DNA of 64,000 bases from Pseudoalteromonas galatheae (GTDB lineage: Bacteria > Pseudomonadota > Gammaproteobacteria > Enterobacterales > Alteromonadaceae): NCBI RefSeq assembly GCF_005886105.2, contig NZ_PNCO02000001.1:3957001-4021000 (forward strand), read 5' to 3'. The notes beneath the pieces are model-generated. The model did no database searches, was not told the DNA's origin, and saw nothing but the letters and a program-made list of their open reading frames with translations. The position numbers and the translations under genes are program-made. Each line of letters starts with the position of its first letter. Within the stretch, counting starts at the first letter, position 1. This document shows positions 45,851 through 55,364 of the stretch, piece by piece.

Positions 45851-46253
45851 GTGAGTGGTTAGACCTGTGCTGTACGATGTAGTGTTGTTAGCGGATAAAG
45901 TGGATAAGTCAATCACTGTTGTTATTGAACATAATAGAGCTGCGTTACCTTCCATTAGAAAAGCAAGCGTCAAGTGTACAAATAGGTTGCACACACATGA
46001 TGAAAACAACACTGCTACTCACAGGTGACGTCGTGGCTATTCGCGAATGTGCGCTAATCTTTAATAACAATTTGCCTTGATACTTATTCAATTTGAGGGA
46101 ATAAGTCAGGCGCTAACTGCGTAAAAACTTTTTATTTAGAACAACTAACTAGCAAAATTTTTGCCTCAAAATAGATCTCTTAATTAAGCAAATTGGTATA
46201 AGAAAAAATCTTGGACGCTAGTTGACGTGATTGAACGTCCTAAGAAAGCTTAA
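45851..46253 (+). pseudogene. decayed near-full-length rpsQ copy
   Basis: Alignable to rpsQ from its start (GTGAGTGGTTAGACC for ATGAGCGATAAGATC) to its stop TAA at 46251-46253, but full of substitutions and indels and split by a MITE at 46064-46198. Directly upstream (from about 45818) CCAGAAGGCTGG resembles the end of rpmC, so the duplication once included part of that gene. The last 50-80 bp are nearly identical to functional rpsQ while the 5' half is strongly diverged, a mosaic suggesting gene conversion. It shares the CTACTCACAGG variant with the tandem units. 46254-46561 holds no gene. Confidence 0.8.
46064..46198 (-). mobile_element. MITE-like element, copy 3, inverted and diverged
   Basis: About 135 bp, in reverse orientation relative to copies 1 and 2; shares with their complement the stretch TTTAGAACAACTAA and GCAAAATTTTTGCC and ends in AATTGGTA. 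Flanked by TA (46062-46063, 46199-46200). Removing it with one TA restores the rpsQ sequence AATCT..TA-AGAAAAAATC, showing insertion at a TA. Confidence 0.68.
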
Positions 46254-46561
46254 TTTTAGTTTTTAACGAAATTAGACTTTTGTGTTTTAAAGAGAATAAA
46301 TAATAGCATTCTCTCGGTCATAACGAATTTTTGTCGTGTAACATACGCTATCCCGCTCTAACTAATATTAACCATCAACAAATTACTGCTCCTTTTAAAT
46401 GCGATAAGTGCGATATATCGGCGTTCCCCTAAGTTGTTTTTTAATCGGTACATACCTTTACTAAATGATGATTCACGTCAATGATTATTGTATTAAATAC
46501 AAGTAGCGTCTGCTCGAGTTGCTACTAGTCTATCCGTGAATACGATGTTTAGGGTTGTTAT

Positions 46562-48514
46562 ATGCTTACAAAGTTAAAGTTAGGTCAGCAATTATCGGTT
46601 TCATTTGGAATCATGATCGCTCTAATGATAATGCTCTCTGGAGTGGCTTATGTCGGGTTGAGCGGTGGTTTTAGTAATTTTGTCGAATATCGGAGTTTAG
46701 CTAGGGCAAGTAATCTTGCAAGTAGTTTGGAGGCAAACTTGTTGTCAACCAGAGTCAATGTCTTAAATTTTCTCAAACAACAGTCTCAAGAAGATGTACG
46801 CCAATTTGAACAAAAAACTGAGCAATTACATAAAGACTTCCTTGAAGCTAGAGAGGTCCTAACTACACCTGAATTAGTCTCGCTAGTAGAGAAAAGTGAG
46901 GAGGCTTTAACTGAATATGAAGCTAACTTTAAACAAATCCTAACGCTTTACCGTCGCAGAGATTCAGTGGTTAACAATACACTGGATCAAATAGGTCCTC
47001 AAATGCGCAAAAATGTTACTCAGCTGATGGATTTAAGTGTCGAACGCAATGATTTTAAAGGGTTGGATATTGCGGCTCATATGCAAGAAAAGCTGTTATT
47101 AGGGCGATTATTTGTCAGTAAATTCTTAGTGAGTAACCTACCTGAAGACTATGAAAGAGCAATGAAAGAACTTAAGCAAGAGAAGGATTTACTAAACCAA
47201 TCTAAGTCAGAGTTTACCGACGACGTATCCAAACGTCTGCTTGCAAGTACAGGATCACTGGGTGAGCGTTACTCTCAGGGGGTAAACGAAGTTCAGCGAA
47301 TTATCACTGAGAGGAACCAGTTAATAGCTGGCTCACTTAACAAAAATGGTCAAAGTATTGCGGACTATTTAGGGCGTATTAAAGAGTCGATTAAAAACAA
47401 GCAAGACAAACTGGGGCCAGTTGCTCAAGCACAAAGTGAAAACACAGTGAATTCTATTATTGTTGTTGCATGTATTGTGATCCTGCTAGGCTGTTTTTTA
47501 AGCTGGTATATTACGCGTTTAATTAAAACTCCGATTGGCGGAGAGCCAAAAGAAATTGCAGAAGTGGCATCAAGGATTGCCAGTGGAGACCTTACTATTC
47601 AATTTGACAGGGGAGAGTCGGTCAGTGGTATTTATTTGGCGATGCGCAATATGGCTGACAAACTCAAAGTCATCATTGCAGAAATTCAAAGCTCCACGCA
47701 TGCATTATCTTCCTCGTCGGAAACACTTAGTGCTATCACTGCCCAGTCCAAACAAGGGGCGGACAACCAAATGGAGCAACTCAGTCATAGTGCTGTTTCG
47801 ATGAATGAAATGGCTGCTACGATTGCTGAAATAACCCAAAGTGCTCAACTCGCAGCGGATGCTGCGACCGATGCGGATTCTCAATCTAATTCAGGTGTTC
47901 AAGTTGTCGTTGCAACACAGCAAGCAATGGAAGGTCTAGTTGGTAAAATAGAAAATGTTAGCAAAACCATTGAGAATCTTGAACAAGAAACAGAATCGGT
48001 TGGTTCTATTTTGGATGTTATCAGGGGTATCGCGGAGCAAACTAATCTGTTGGCGCTCAACGCAGCAATTGAAGCTGCAAGGGCTGGTGAACAAGGGCGA
48101 GGTTTTGCAGTAGTGGCCGATGAAGTGAGAAGTCTTGCGAGTCGCACCCAAAAGAGTACGGACGAAATTCAAGAGATGATCTCTAAGTTGCAAAATGAAG
48201 CGAAGCGCTCCGTTGGTATGATGCGAGAAAACGTGAAAGACGCGAAAGATACAGCGGACAAGTCAGCGAAAACGGATGAAGTGTTACAAGCGATTTCTTC
48301 ATCTGTGAGTACGATTAAAGATATGAATCTACAAATTGCCAGTGCTTCTGAGGAGCAAAACACGGTTACACAGCAAATTTCGCAAAGTGTGACCGAAATT
48401 AGTGAAACCGCGCAAGAGACTGCAACGGGAGCGGAGCGGGCGTCAGAGGAAGCGTTATCGCTGTTGTCGTTGTCCCGCGCACTAGATAAGTCGGTGAGCA
48501 GTTTTAGGTTATAA
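46562..48514 (+). CDS. methyl-accepting chemotaxis protein with large helical sensor domain
   Basis: A 650-residue receptor: first membrane helix about residues 10-32 ([20 protein letters not shown]), a long helical periplasmic domain of about 260 residues resembling the HBM (helical bimodular) type, a second helix ([19 protein letters not shown]), HAMP, and a signalling domain with [40 protein letters not shown] receptors often sense organic acids; ligand unknown here. No SD stronger than GGG is seen near the ATG. A short hairpin with T5 follows the stop. Confidence 0.93.
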   Translation: MLTKLKLGQQLSVSFGIMIALMIMLSGVAYVGLSGGFSNFVEYRSLARASNLASSLEANLLSTRVNVLNFLKQQSQEDVRQFEQKTEQLHKDFLEAREVLTTPELVSLVEKSEEALTEYEANFKQILTLYRRRDSVVNNTLDQIGPQMRKNVTQLMDLSVERNDFKGLDIAAHMQEKLLLGRLFVSKFLVSNLPEDYERAMKELKQEKDLLNQSKSEFTDDVSKRLLASTGSLGERYSQGVNEVQRIITERNQLIAGSLNKNGQSIADYLGRIKESIKNKQDKLGPVAQAQSENTVNSIIVVACIVILLGCFLSWYITRLIKTPIGGEPKEIAEVASRIASGDLTIQFDRGESVSGIYLAMRNMADKLKVIIAEIQSSTHALSSSSETLSAITAQSKQGADNQMEQLSHSAVSMNEMAATIAEITQSAQLAADAATDADSQSNSGVQVVVATQQAMEGLVGKIENVSKTIENLEQETESVGSILDVIRGIAEQTNLLALNAAIEAARAGEQGRGFAVVADEVRSLASRTQKSTDEIQEMISKLQNEAKRSVGMMRENVKDAKDTADKSAKTDEVLQAISSSVSTIKDMNLQIASASEEQNTVTQQISQSVTEISETAQETATGAERASEEALSLLSLSRALDKSVSSFRL

Positions 48515-48539
48515 GTGATGATACTAAGCATTGGGGGAT

Positions 48540-48563
48540 AGCACTAAAGTGTGCTGTCTTTTT
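48540..48563 (+). terminator. probable terminator after the chemoreceptor gene
   Basis: AGCAC-TAAAGT-GTGCT followed by GTCTTTTT, 26 bp after the stop codon. The stem is short. Confidence 0.45.
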
Positions 48564-48611
48564 ACAGTACAGCCGCTATGCTAGAGCAAACAATAAAAAA
48601 TCATCACAGTT

Positions 48612-51600
48612 ATGTTTTCTATCGGGCTGATAAGTCTTATTGCGCTGCTGTATTTAGCGCTTTTATTTACCATTGCATGGGGCGCAGATAGGGCGAGTAC
48701 AAAATTTCGGTCTTATCATGCCAAGCAAGTTACTTATGCCTTGTCACTTGGGGTATATTGCACCTCTTGGGCGTTTTTTGGTACTACCGCGCAAGCTGCA
48801 AATAATGGCTGGTGGCTTGCCCCAACTTATGTTGGCACGATTTTACTGTTTATATTTGGTTGGCAAGTCTACACACGAATTGCTGAAATATGCCGCCAGC
48901 AGCAGCTCACTTCCATGGCGGACTTTATTGCCACGCGTTATGGTAATTCTTCTAGTTTGTCTGGACTCATTTCTCTGATCTCTGTTATTGCGGTCGTGCC
49001 CTATATTGCTCTTCAGCTCAATGCTACCAGCGCCAGTATCGGTATGCTAACAAGTGACACCCAGCGGGTGAGTGTCGCGTTTTGGCAGGATAGTACTTTT
49101 TATATCACCTTACTGTTAGCTCTATTCGCAATTTTATTTGGCACGCGTAGGCTGAGACCGAGTGAGCATAACCCAGGGTTGATGACTGCAATCGCCTTTG
49201 AGTCATTAGTTAAGTTGCTGGCGTTTATTGCCGTTGGTGTCTACGTCTGTTTTGTACTCTTTGAATCGCCCACTCACTTATTTAGCCAGGCGGATCAGCA
49301 GGGAATTACCAAGCAAATAGAGGCAACTGCTAGCCCAACCTATGTTTATTTAGTCCATGTTCTCTTAGGGGTATTGGCAACGCTTTGTTTGCCGAGGCAG
49401 TTTCATACCTCTTTTATTGAATATGATGAACAAAACCAATTTAAGACCGCACGCTGGTTATTTCCCGTTTATTTGTTGCTAATTAATTTGTTTATTTTGC
49501 CAATCGCCTACGCCGGACTGGTGTATTTTAATGGTCAAGATGTTGGCTACGATACGTTTGTGCTCGCCTTACCACTGGGTTCTGATGCGCCTCTAGTTGC
49601 TTTGACAGCCTTTCTGGGAGGGTTTTCTGCGGCGACGAGCATGGTGATAGTTTCAGCCATCGTGCTATCTATTATGATCACCAACGACTTTATCAATCAA
49701 TTTTTGTTGCGCCGCTCGCAGTTAAATTCAAGCCATCGGGGCTTATCTAAGTTTAATCTGCTCAATGCTCGACGGGTGGTTATTGTTGGCATTTTATTAT
49801 TGAGTTACGCCAGTCATCGAGTGCTTGCTGAGGGCAACACGTTGGCCAATATGGGACTCATGTCATTTGCCTTGGTTGCGCAGTTTGCGCCTGCAATGGT
49901 GGTTGGTTTATGGTGGCGAGGGGCTTCATGTTTAGGCGCGCAATTGGGGATTGTGACGGGTTTTGCTATTTGGTTTTACACGCTGTTATTACCGAGCTTG
50001 ATCAGTGGCTTTAACTTCGAAAGTCACTGGCTGAGCGCGGGACCCATGAATATCACATGGTTAGCACCTTTAGACTTTTTGGGTCTGGGATTAGATAGTA
50101 CGAGCCAGTCCGTCTTGATCTCTTTAAGTGCAAATCTGCTGGTTTATTTGCTGGTGCCGTTTATTTCATCTGCACGTCTTGCTGAGCGATTACAAAGCAA
50201 TAAATTTGTAATGCCGTCCAAATCTGCACAGTCCGCTAACACGGTATTGAGTTACCAAGACTTGGCAACATTACTGCAGCGCTTTAGCGAACAAGCGCGT
50301 GCGCAGCAGCTTGTAGAGCTTCATTTCCCTAAAGAGCCTGCAAACTGGAAGTTGCCAGCGCCATTGCAAGTTGAAAATATGATCGAGCGGGAGATGTCGA
50401 CTCTCGTTGGCGGGGCATCTGCGAAACTGATTTTAGATGTCGCCAAAGATGAAAAACGCCAACCTTTAGAGCAAGTTGCAGAATTTGTCGATGAAGCGTC
50501 ACAGGTGCTACGTTTTAATCGCGATTTACTACAGTCGACGATAGAAAACGTCAGTCAGGGGATAAGTGTAGTGGATAGTCAACTGCAATTGGTTGCTTGG
50601 AACCAGCGCTACGCAGAAATGTTTAATTATCCAGACAATGCGCTGTTTATTGGGCGTCCTGTGGCTGAGCTTATTCGTTACAATGCGCAGCGTGGACTAT
50701 TTGGTGATGCTGATGTCGAGCAGCAAGTAGAGAAGCGTCTATCACATTTACGACGAGGCAATGCGTATCGCTACCGCCGCGAGCATCACGATGGCCGAGT
50801 GTTTGAAATGCAAGGTAACCCACTGCCTGGAGGTGGATTTGTAACGACCTATACGGATATCACCGAGTTTGTAAAACAACAATCCTTACTAGAGCAAGCT
50901 AATGTAAATCTAGAAGAAACGGTCGCGGCGAGGACCAAAGACTTGATAGACGCTAACCGTGCTTTATCTTCTGCGAAACGCCAAGCGGAACATGCAACGG
51001 AGAGTAAGACCCGTTTTTTCGCCGCAGCAAGTCATGACCTGTTACAGCCATTCAATGCAGCTAGCCTGTTTTGCTCATTAATGAGTGAAAAGGCCCAAGG
51101 GACTGAACTAGCTGAGCTTTCGCAAAGCATCAAAAGCTCATTGGCTAGTGCTGAAGAGCTTTTGTCGAGCATTCTTGAGCTAACAAAGTTAGAGGCTGGA
51201 GCGTTTAAGGTTAATCGCTCGCGCTTTGCGTTGTCGTCACTGTTGGAACCATTGGAAAACGAATATGGGGCGGTTGCGAAAGACAAAGGGTTAGCGTTTG
51301 CGGTGCGGGTTTGCGATGTCATGCTCTACACTGATAAAGCACTGCTAAAAAGGGTATTAGGAAACTTACTGAGTAACGCTATCCGTTACACTGAGTCTGG
51401 TACGGTAAGGCTTATCGCTGAATGTCAGGGGGAGAGTGTTTCTATCATTGTTGAAGACACTGGCGTGGGCATTGCAAAGCAAGATCAGGACGCCATATTT
51501 CAAGAGTTCAAACAGCTCCATAGTAAAGAGCTAGCGCAGGGGTTAGGACTCGGGCTTGCTATCAGCAAACGAATATGCGAAGTGTTGGAAATTCCCATCA

Positions 51601-52070
51601 CCCTCGGCTCACAACTTAATAAAGGCACACAATTTACCTTAACATTGCCAAGCCTTGGGGGGCAGACGGATAAAAAGGCTGAAGTAACCGCTGACAAGCT
51701 CAGCGGTGATTCGCAATTATCGGGTCTGTCTATTTGGCTACTCGATAATGATGCCAACGCACTGGATGCACTATCACAAGTATTGCTAAGTTGGGGGTGT
51801 AAGGTGGCCGTAGCGCGAGATGAAGCAGCGCTTAGTGCACTGCAAGCAACGAGTCGGGCTGATATGTTGATCGCGGATTATCAGCTTGATCATGGTGTCA
51901 CCGGACTTGAGGTAATTACGGCGCTTGCGCTGGACAATATGCCAATCATTATCAACACAGCTAACCACGACGAGGCTATTCGCGAGCAAGTAAGTGATGC
52001 CGGGATCCCATTACTTTATAAACCGCTTAAAATACCAGCCCTAAAGCGCATGATTAAACGATTAATTTAG
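48612..52070 (+). CDS. SSS-family hybrid histidine kinase (CrbS/MxtR-type)
   Basis: A 1152-residue sensor kinase. The N-terminal ~520 residues are a multi-helix sodium/solute symporter (SLC5) domain; then a PAS domain (about 637-746), a coiled coil, the HisKA box FAAASHDLLQPFNAA (His near 807), HATPase with LLSNAIRY, EDTGVGIA and GLGLGLAI, and a C-terminal receiver (about 1041-1150) with phospho-acceptor Asp in IADYQLD. This is the architecture of CrbS, which with CrbR switches on acetate use in Vibrio, and of Pseudomonas MxtR. Its end abuts the opposing response regulator gene, and a ketone-body operon lies just beyond, suggesting control of C2/C4 acid use. Confidence 0.9.
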   Translation: MFSIGLISLIALLYLALLFTIAWGADRASTKFRSYHAKQVTYALSLGVYCTSWAFFGTTAQAANNGWWLAPTYVGTILLFIFGWQVYTRIAEICRQQQLTSMADFIATRYGNSSSLSGLISLISVIAVVPYIALQLNATSASIGMLTSDTQRVSVAFWQDSTFYITLLLALFAILFGTRRLRPSEHNPGLMTAIAFESLVKLLAFIAVGVYVCFVLFESPTHLFSQADQQGITKQIEATASPTYVYLVHVLLGVLATLCLPRQFHTSFIEYDEQNQFKTARWLFPVYLLLINLFILPIAYAGLVYFNGQDVGYDTFVLALPLGSDAPLVALTAFLGGFSAATSMVIVSAIVLSIMITNDFINQFLLRRSQLNSSHRGLSKFNLLNARRVVIVGILLLSYASHRVLAEGNTLANMGLMSFALVAQFAPAMVVGLWWRGASCLGAQLGIVTGFAIWFYTLLLPSLISGFNFESHWLSAGPMNITWLAPLDFLGLGLDSTSQSVLISLSANLLVYLLVPFISSARLAERLQSNKFVMPSKSAQSANTVLSYQDLATLLQRFSEQARAQQLVELHFPKEPANWKLPAPLQVENMIEREMSTLVGGASAKLILDVAKDEKRQPLEQVAEFVDEASQVLRFNRDLLQSTIENVSQGISVVDSQLQLVAWNQRYAEMFNYPDNALFIGRPVAELIRYNAQRGLFGDADVEQQVEKRLSHLRRGNAYRYRREHHDGRVFEMQGNPLPGGGFVTTYTDITEFVKQQSLLEQANVNLEETVAARTKDLIDANRALSSAKRQAEHATESKTRFFAAASHDLLQPFNAASLFCSLMSEKAQGTELAELSQSIKSSLASAEELLSSILELTKLEAGAFKVNRSRFALSSLLEPLENEYGAVAKDKGLAFAVRVCDVMLYTDKALLKRVLGNLLSNAIRYTESGTVRLIAECQGESVSIIVEDTGVGIAKQDQDAIFQEFKQLHSKELAQGLGLGLAISKRICEVLEIPITLGSQLNKGTQFTLTLPSLGGQTDKKAEVTADKLSGDSQLSGLSIWLLDNDANALDALSQVLLSWGCKVAVARDEAALSALQATSRADMLIADYQLDHGVTGLEVITALALDNMPIIINTANHDEAIREQVSDAGIPLLYKPLKIPALKRMIKRLI

Positions 52071-52736
52071 TTAAGCACTCGCTTCATCGTCGAGGTGTAC
52101 ATCCGTAGCCAGCTGATTAAAGAGGATCCCAGCTTGGGTGCGGTTATACACATTGAGCTTTTTTAAAATTGCTGAAACATGCTGTTTGATGGTGGTCTCT
52201 TGAATCGACATTGCATATGCAATCTGCTTATTCAAAAGGCCGTCGGCAATCATCGTTAACACGCGATATTGCTGCGGTGTTAGCTTTTCTAAATTACGTG
52301 CAAATTGCGCTTGTTCGCTGTCACTTTCTGGCGCGATATCCACGATTTCAGGCAACCAAGTTTCTCCTTCAATAACGAGCTTGATAGCATCACTAATCAC
52401 TTCTAGTGAGGAAGACTTGGGAATATAAGCGCTTGCCCCGAGGGCAACACATTGACTAATAATGGCTGCCGATTCGTTGGCTGAAACCATGATCACTAGT
52501 ATGTCTGGATACTGATTTCTTAACCGGGCAAGACCTTCGAGACCTTTCGCGCCTGGAATAGATAAGTCCAAAAATACTAGCTCTGTTTCAGGATGCGCGA
52601 GCAACATCTCGAATAAGCTGTCTAAGGTACTGGCTTCTTTGATAGGATCATGACCAATCGCTTGTGCAGCGGCTTGTTTGAGAGCGCTGCGAAATAATGG
52701 GTGATCATCAGCGATGATTGCTTGCACCTGAGACAT
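52071..52736 (-). CDS. LuxR/NarL-type response regulator (CrbR-like)
   Basis: A 221-residue regulator: receiver domain with the acidic pair ADDHPLF (about 9-15), phospho-acceptor in VFLDLSIPG (near 58) and switch residues in IMVSANES, then a helix-turn-helix with LTPQQYRVLTMIADGLLNKQIAYAM and TIKQHVSAILKKLNVYNRTQA. It probably receives phosphate from the adjacent SSS-kinase, with which it ends convergently with no base between the stop codons. Likely targets are acetate or 3-hydroxybutyrate genes; that is inference from position and family. Confidence 0.9.
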   Translation of the reverse strand: MSQVQAIIADDHPLFRSALKQAAAQAIGHDPIKEASTLDSLFEMLLAHPETELVFLDLSIPGAKGLEGLARLRNQYPDILVIMVSANESAAIISQCVALGASAYIPKSSSLEVISDAIKLVIEGETWLPEIVDIAPESDSEQAQFARNLEKLTPQQYRVLTMIADGLLNKQIAYAMSIQETTIKQHVSAILKKLNVYNRTQAGILFNQLATDVHLDDEASA

Positions 52737-52801
52737 CCTTAACTAACTCCTAGTATCCGTTGTTATAGGGTATTTCCAAAACTACATCAAGTGATTGAGA
52801 T

Positions 52802-52826
52802 AGCGAGGCTTCCTTGCAGCCTCGCT
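52802..52826. terminator. GC-rich hairpin between the regulator and TonB receptor genes
   Basis: AGCGAGGC-loop-GCCTCGCT followed by TTC. It lies eight bases beyond the receptor stop codon. No long T-run on either strand, so termination is only probable. Confidence 0.4.
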
Positions 52827-52833
52827 TTCGATG

Positions 52834-55116
52834 CTAAAAACGATAACCTACGGTAAGCGAAACGGTTCTTGGGTCGCCAAAGTAGCCTATCAAAGTATTA
52901 TCACCACCAAGCCCCGGCGTATATTTACTCACATTACTCGGATCGCTCGGATCTGGTGTCACGAACTGATAGCCTCCTATCATATATTCTTCATCGGTCA
53001 GGTTTTTCCCATGAAGACCAACACGCCAATTGCCATCTGTGCTATACCAATTAATACTCAGATTGACTAAACCATAGCTATCCTGCGTCAGTAGGCTATC
53101 TTCCTCAAATAAGACATAATCACCACGATGGTAGTAGCTGGCATTGAATACCCAATCGCCAATATCGCTGTAGAGTTTATATGTCGCCCCAAGGTTAAAA
53201 GTTAAATCAGGGGTGTTAGAAATACTAAAGCGGTCTGATTTATCAAATGTCGCACCCGTGTCTGGGTTAGTATCGAGTACCTCTTCAAAGTCGCTGTCGA
53301 TATATCCTATCGCGGCGTCAAAACTCAGCGCCTCTGTGGCGACATAGCTCAGCTCGGCTTCAATACCATTTGCTGTAGACTTACCGATGTTGCCAAGTCG
53401 TTGGTTTAGATCGGCAGAAGTTGCACCGGGCAATACGGAAATATATTGGCGGTCTTTGTGATCTAATGTGAATAGCGTGATATTGGCTCTTAGATTGTCG
53501 TTCCATTCGCTTTTCATACCGATTTCGAATGAATCTACGATTTCAGGGTCTGCAGCAGGCTCTGCGGTGCTAGCTCTGGGGTTGAAGGTGCCGGATTTAA
53601 ATCCTTGAGCATAGCTGGCAAAGAACATGATATCGCGGTTGTATTGATATTCCACTCCCACTCTTGGCGTAAACCGTGACCAATCTTCTTCATCATCAAG
53701 CACTGACGGTACGAGCTCACCGGCAGGGCGTGTATAACCTGGGATCCAATTTGATTCGGGATACACGACATCAAAGACCAAACCATTACTGACTTGTGCT
53801 TCTTTGCTGTCTTTAGTGTAACGAGCGCCCAATGTGAGCGACCACTGCTCTGCTAAATCAATGGTGCCTTGAATATACGCGGCTTTACTATTTGAGTTGT
53901 TACAACCACTCACTTCTCGCGTAAGACCGGGAGCGCCCAAGCTTTGTCCTAATACCTCCAAAATTGCTTGGAATTGGCCGCATGACTCGCCATCGTAATA
54001 ATATAGACCTGAGACAAATTTGTAGCCGTTACCTGCATGGCTTAGCTGTATCTCATGCGTGGTTTGTTCATCATCATAAATGGCGGGTACATCAAAGATC
54101 CGCAATGGCGTATTATCAAAGTCGATATTGGTCGGGGAATAACTATCTCGGCTAGCGCCGATGTATTTTATTGTGGTGGCGTCAGAAAAGTCCCAGCGAG
54201 CGGTCAAACTATATCCCTCAAGTTCGACTTTATTCCACGTTGGCATACTGGTGTAAGAATCAAATACGCTGTCAGGCACGGGAGCGTCAGTCAGTAAGCT
54301 CGGCAACAAGCGATAACCCCCTTTAGAGTTAGAGTCATCGTCGGTTTTATCCCATGCTAAACGGAAGAACAAGTCGTCGCTTGGACGATATTCCAAGGTT
54401 AACCGTGCAGCTTGAATTTCTTTATTGTAGTTTTCCTTATCTTGGCCGGGTAGCGTTGAAACCTTGAACTCGCCAAAACCATCTCGATTTAAAGTAGCAA
54501 AGCCATAACCTAAGTAGAGTGTGTCTTCCACGAGCGGCAATTGACCTGTGATCTTAAGATCGCGTTGATTATAACTACCAACAGTCCCTTCCACGTTAAA
54601 AGTCGCATCGCCAGACATTTCCTTAGTGACATATTTTATAGCGCCACCAATGGTGTTTTTGCCATATAGCGTTCCTTGCGGTCCTCGTAATACTTCAATC
54701 TGTTGTACATCAAGGAGGTCGAGTACAGCCCCTTGCGGCCTTGCCAAATAAATGTCATCGACGTAAATGCCGACACCGGGTTCATAACCCCATAATGGGT
54801 CTTGTTGCCCGACACCACGAATAAAGGCTGTGAGGGTAGAGTTAGTGCCTCGGCTAGCTTGAAGCGTGGTATTGGGTGAAAACTGCTGGACTTCAGAGAG
54901 TACCGAGATGCCATTTTCGAGTAGATCGGTTTCACCGATAGAAGTCACTGCAACTGGAACGGTTTGAAGGTTTTCTACCGTCTTACGCGCCGTGACTTCA
55001 ATGCGTTCTAGCTTGCCTTCTGATTGTGTTGCTTGTTCTGCTGCCGCTGGGTTGACTTGAGTTGCGAGTGTAATAGCCAACGCGATAGCTGAATATCTAG
55101 GTTGGTAAATGTTCAT
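52834..55116 (-). CDS. TonB-dependent outer-membrane receptor
   Basis: A 760-residue receptor: signal peptide (IALAITLATQVNPAAA), TonB-box-like IERIEVTARK, plug domain with VPVAVTSIGETDLLENGI and IEVLRGPQGTLYGKNTIGGAI, and a beta-barrel ending in the aromatic SLTVGYRF. Sequence style is that of large substrate-uptake receptors rather than siderophore receptors. The ATG at 55116 gives a proper signal peptide. It is divergent from the 3-hydroxybutyrate operon across a palindrome-bearing promoter region, so it may import hydroxybutyrate oligomers or a related ester. Confidence 0.92.
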   Translation of the reverse strand: MNIYQPRYSAIALAITLATQVNPAAAEQATQSEGKLERIEVTARKTVENLQTVPVAVTSIGETDLLENGISVLSEVQQFSPNTTLQASRGTNSTLTAFIRGVGQQDPLWGYEPGVGIYVDDIYLARPQGAVLDLLDVQQIEVLRGPQGTLYGKNTIGGAIKYVTKEMSGDATFNVEGTVGSYNQRDLKITGQLPLVEDTLYLGYGFATLNRDGFGEFKVSTLPGQDKENYNKEIQAARLTLEYRPSDDLFFRLAWDKTDDDSNSKGGYRLLPSLLTDAPVPDSVFDSYTSMPTWNKVELEGYSLTARWDFSDATTIKYIGASRDSYSPTNIDFDNTPLRIFDVPAIYDDEQTTHEIQLSHAGNGYKFVSGLYYYDGESCGQFQAILEVLGQSLGAPGLTREVSGCNNSNSKAAYIQGTIDLAEQWSLTLGARYTKDSKEAQVSNGLVFDVVYPESNWIPGYTRPAGELVPSVLDDEEDWSRFTPRVGVEYQYNRDIMFFASYAQGFKSGTFNPRASTAEPAADPEIVDSFEIGMKSEWNDNLRANITLFTLDHKDRQYISVLPGATSADLNQRLGNIGKSTANGIEAELSYVATEALSFDAAIGYIDSDFEEVLDTNPDTGATFDKSDRFSISNTPDLTFNLGATYKLYSDIGDWVFNASYYHRGDYVLFEEDSLLTQDSYGLVNLSINWYSTDGNWRVGLHGKNLTDEEYMIGGYQFVTPDPSDPSNVSKYTPGLGGDNTLIGYFGDPRTVSLTVGYRF

Positions 55117-55190
55117 CCTGTGGTCCCTATTATTGTCATTTTGGGTGCTTGTTGTCACACCAAAGCATAGGGGAGTTGTAAAGTTTTTCT

Positions 55191-55265
55191 ATTAGTACCT
55201 TAGTACTAATACCTTGATACGCTAGGATTAACACGGGGTGTAGAGCTTCTATAACCTTAGTACTA
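55191..55265. promoter_or_regulatory. candidate operators in the divergent TonB receptor / permease promoter region
   Basis: A perfect inverted repeat ATTAGTAC-CTTA-GTACTAAT (55191-55210) and a direct repeat of the 11-mer CCTTAGTACTA at 55198-55208 and 55255-55265, 57 bp apart. The sites lie between divergent start codons at 55116 and 55365 and could serve both genes. A regulator of the LuxR/NarL type, such as the one at 52071, is a plausible but unproven binder. Confidence 0.5.
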
Positions 55266-55364
55266 TGGTTTTTATTGCGCCTGCACGCCACACTGATATT
55301 CATCAACAGCATGCCCAACACATCAACTTATAACGGGCATTAATAACAATAAAAGGAAGCCCTT

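Noticed and set aside
43563..46561. CRISPR array or phage attachment tandem array
   Set aside because: The period is 449 bp with rpsQ, terminator and MITE content, no short spaced repeats and no cas or integrase genes.
53535..53786. Overlapping small frames inside the TonB receptor and other long genes
   Set aside because: They are antisense or out-of-frame shadows without ribosome binding sites or recognisable protein features.
55261..55290. Sigma-54 promoter before the GntP-type permease gene
   Set aside because: The only GG...GC pair has eight bases between instead of the required ten and lacks the TGGCAC/TTGCA context.
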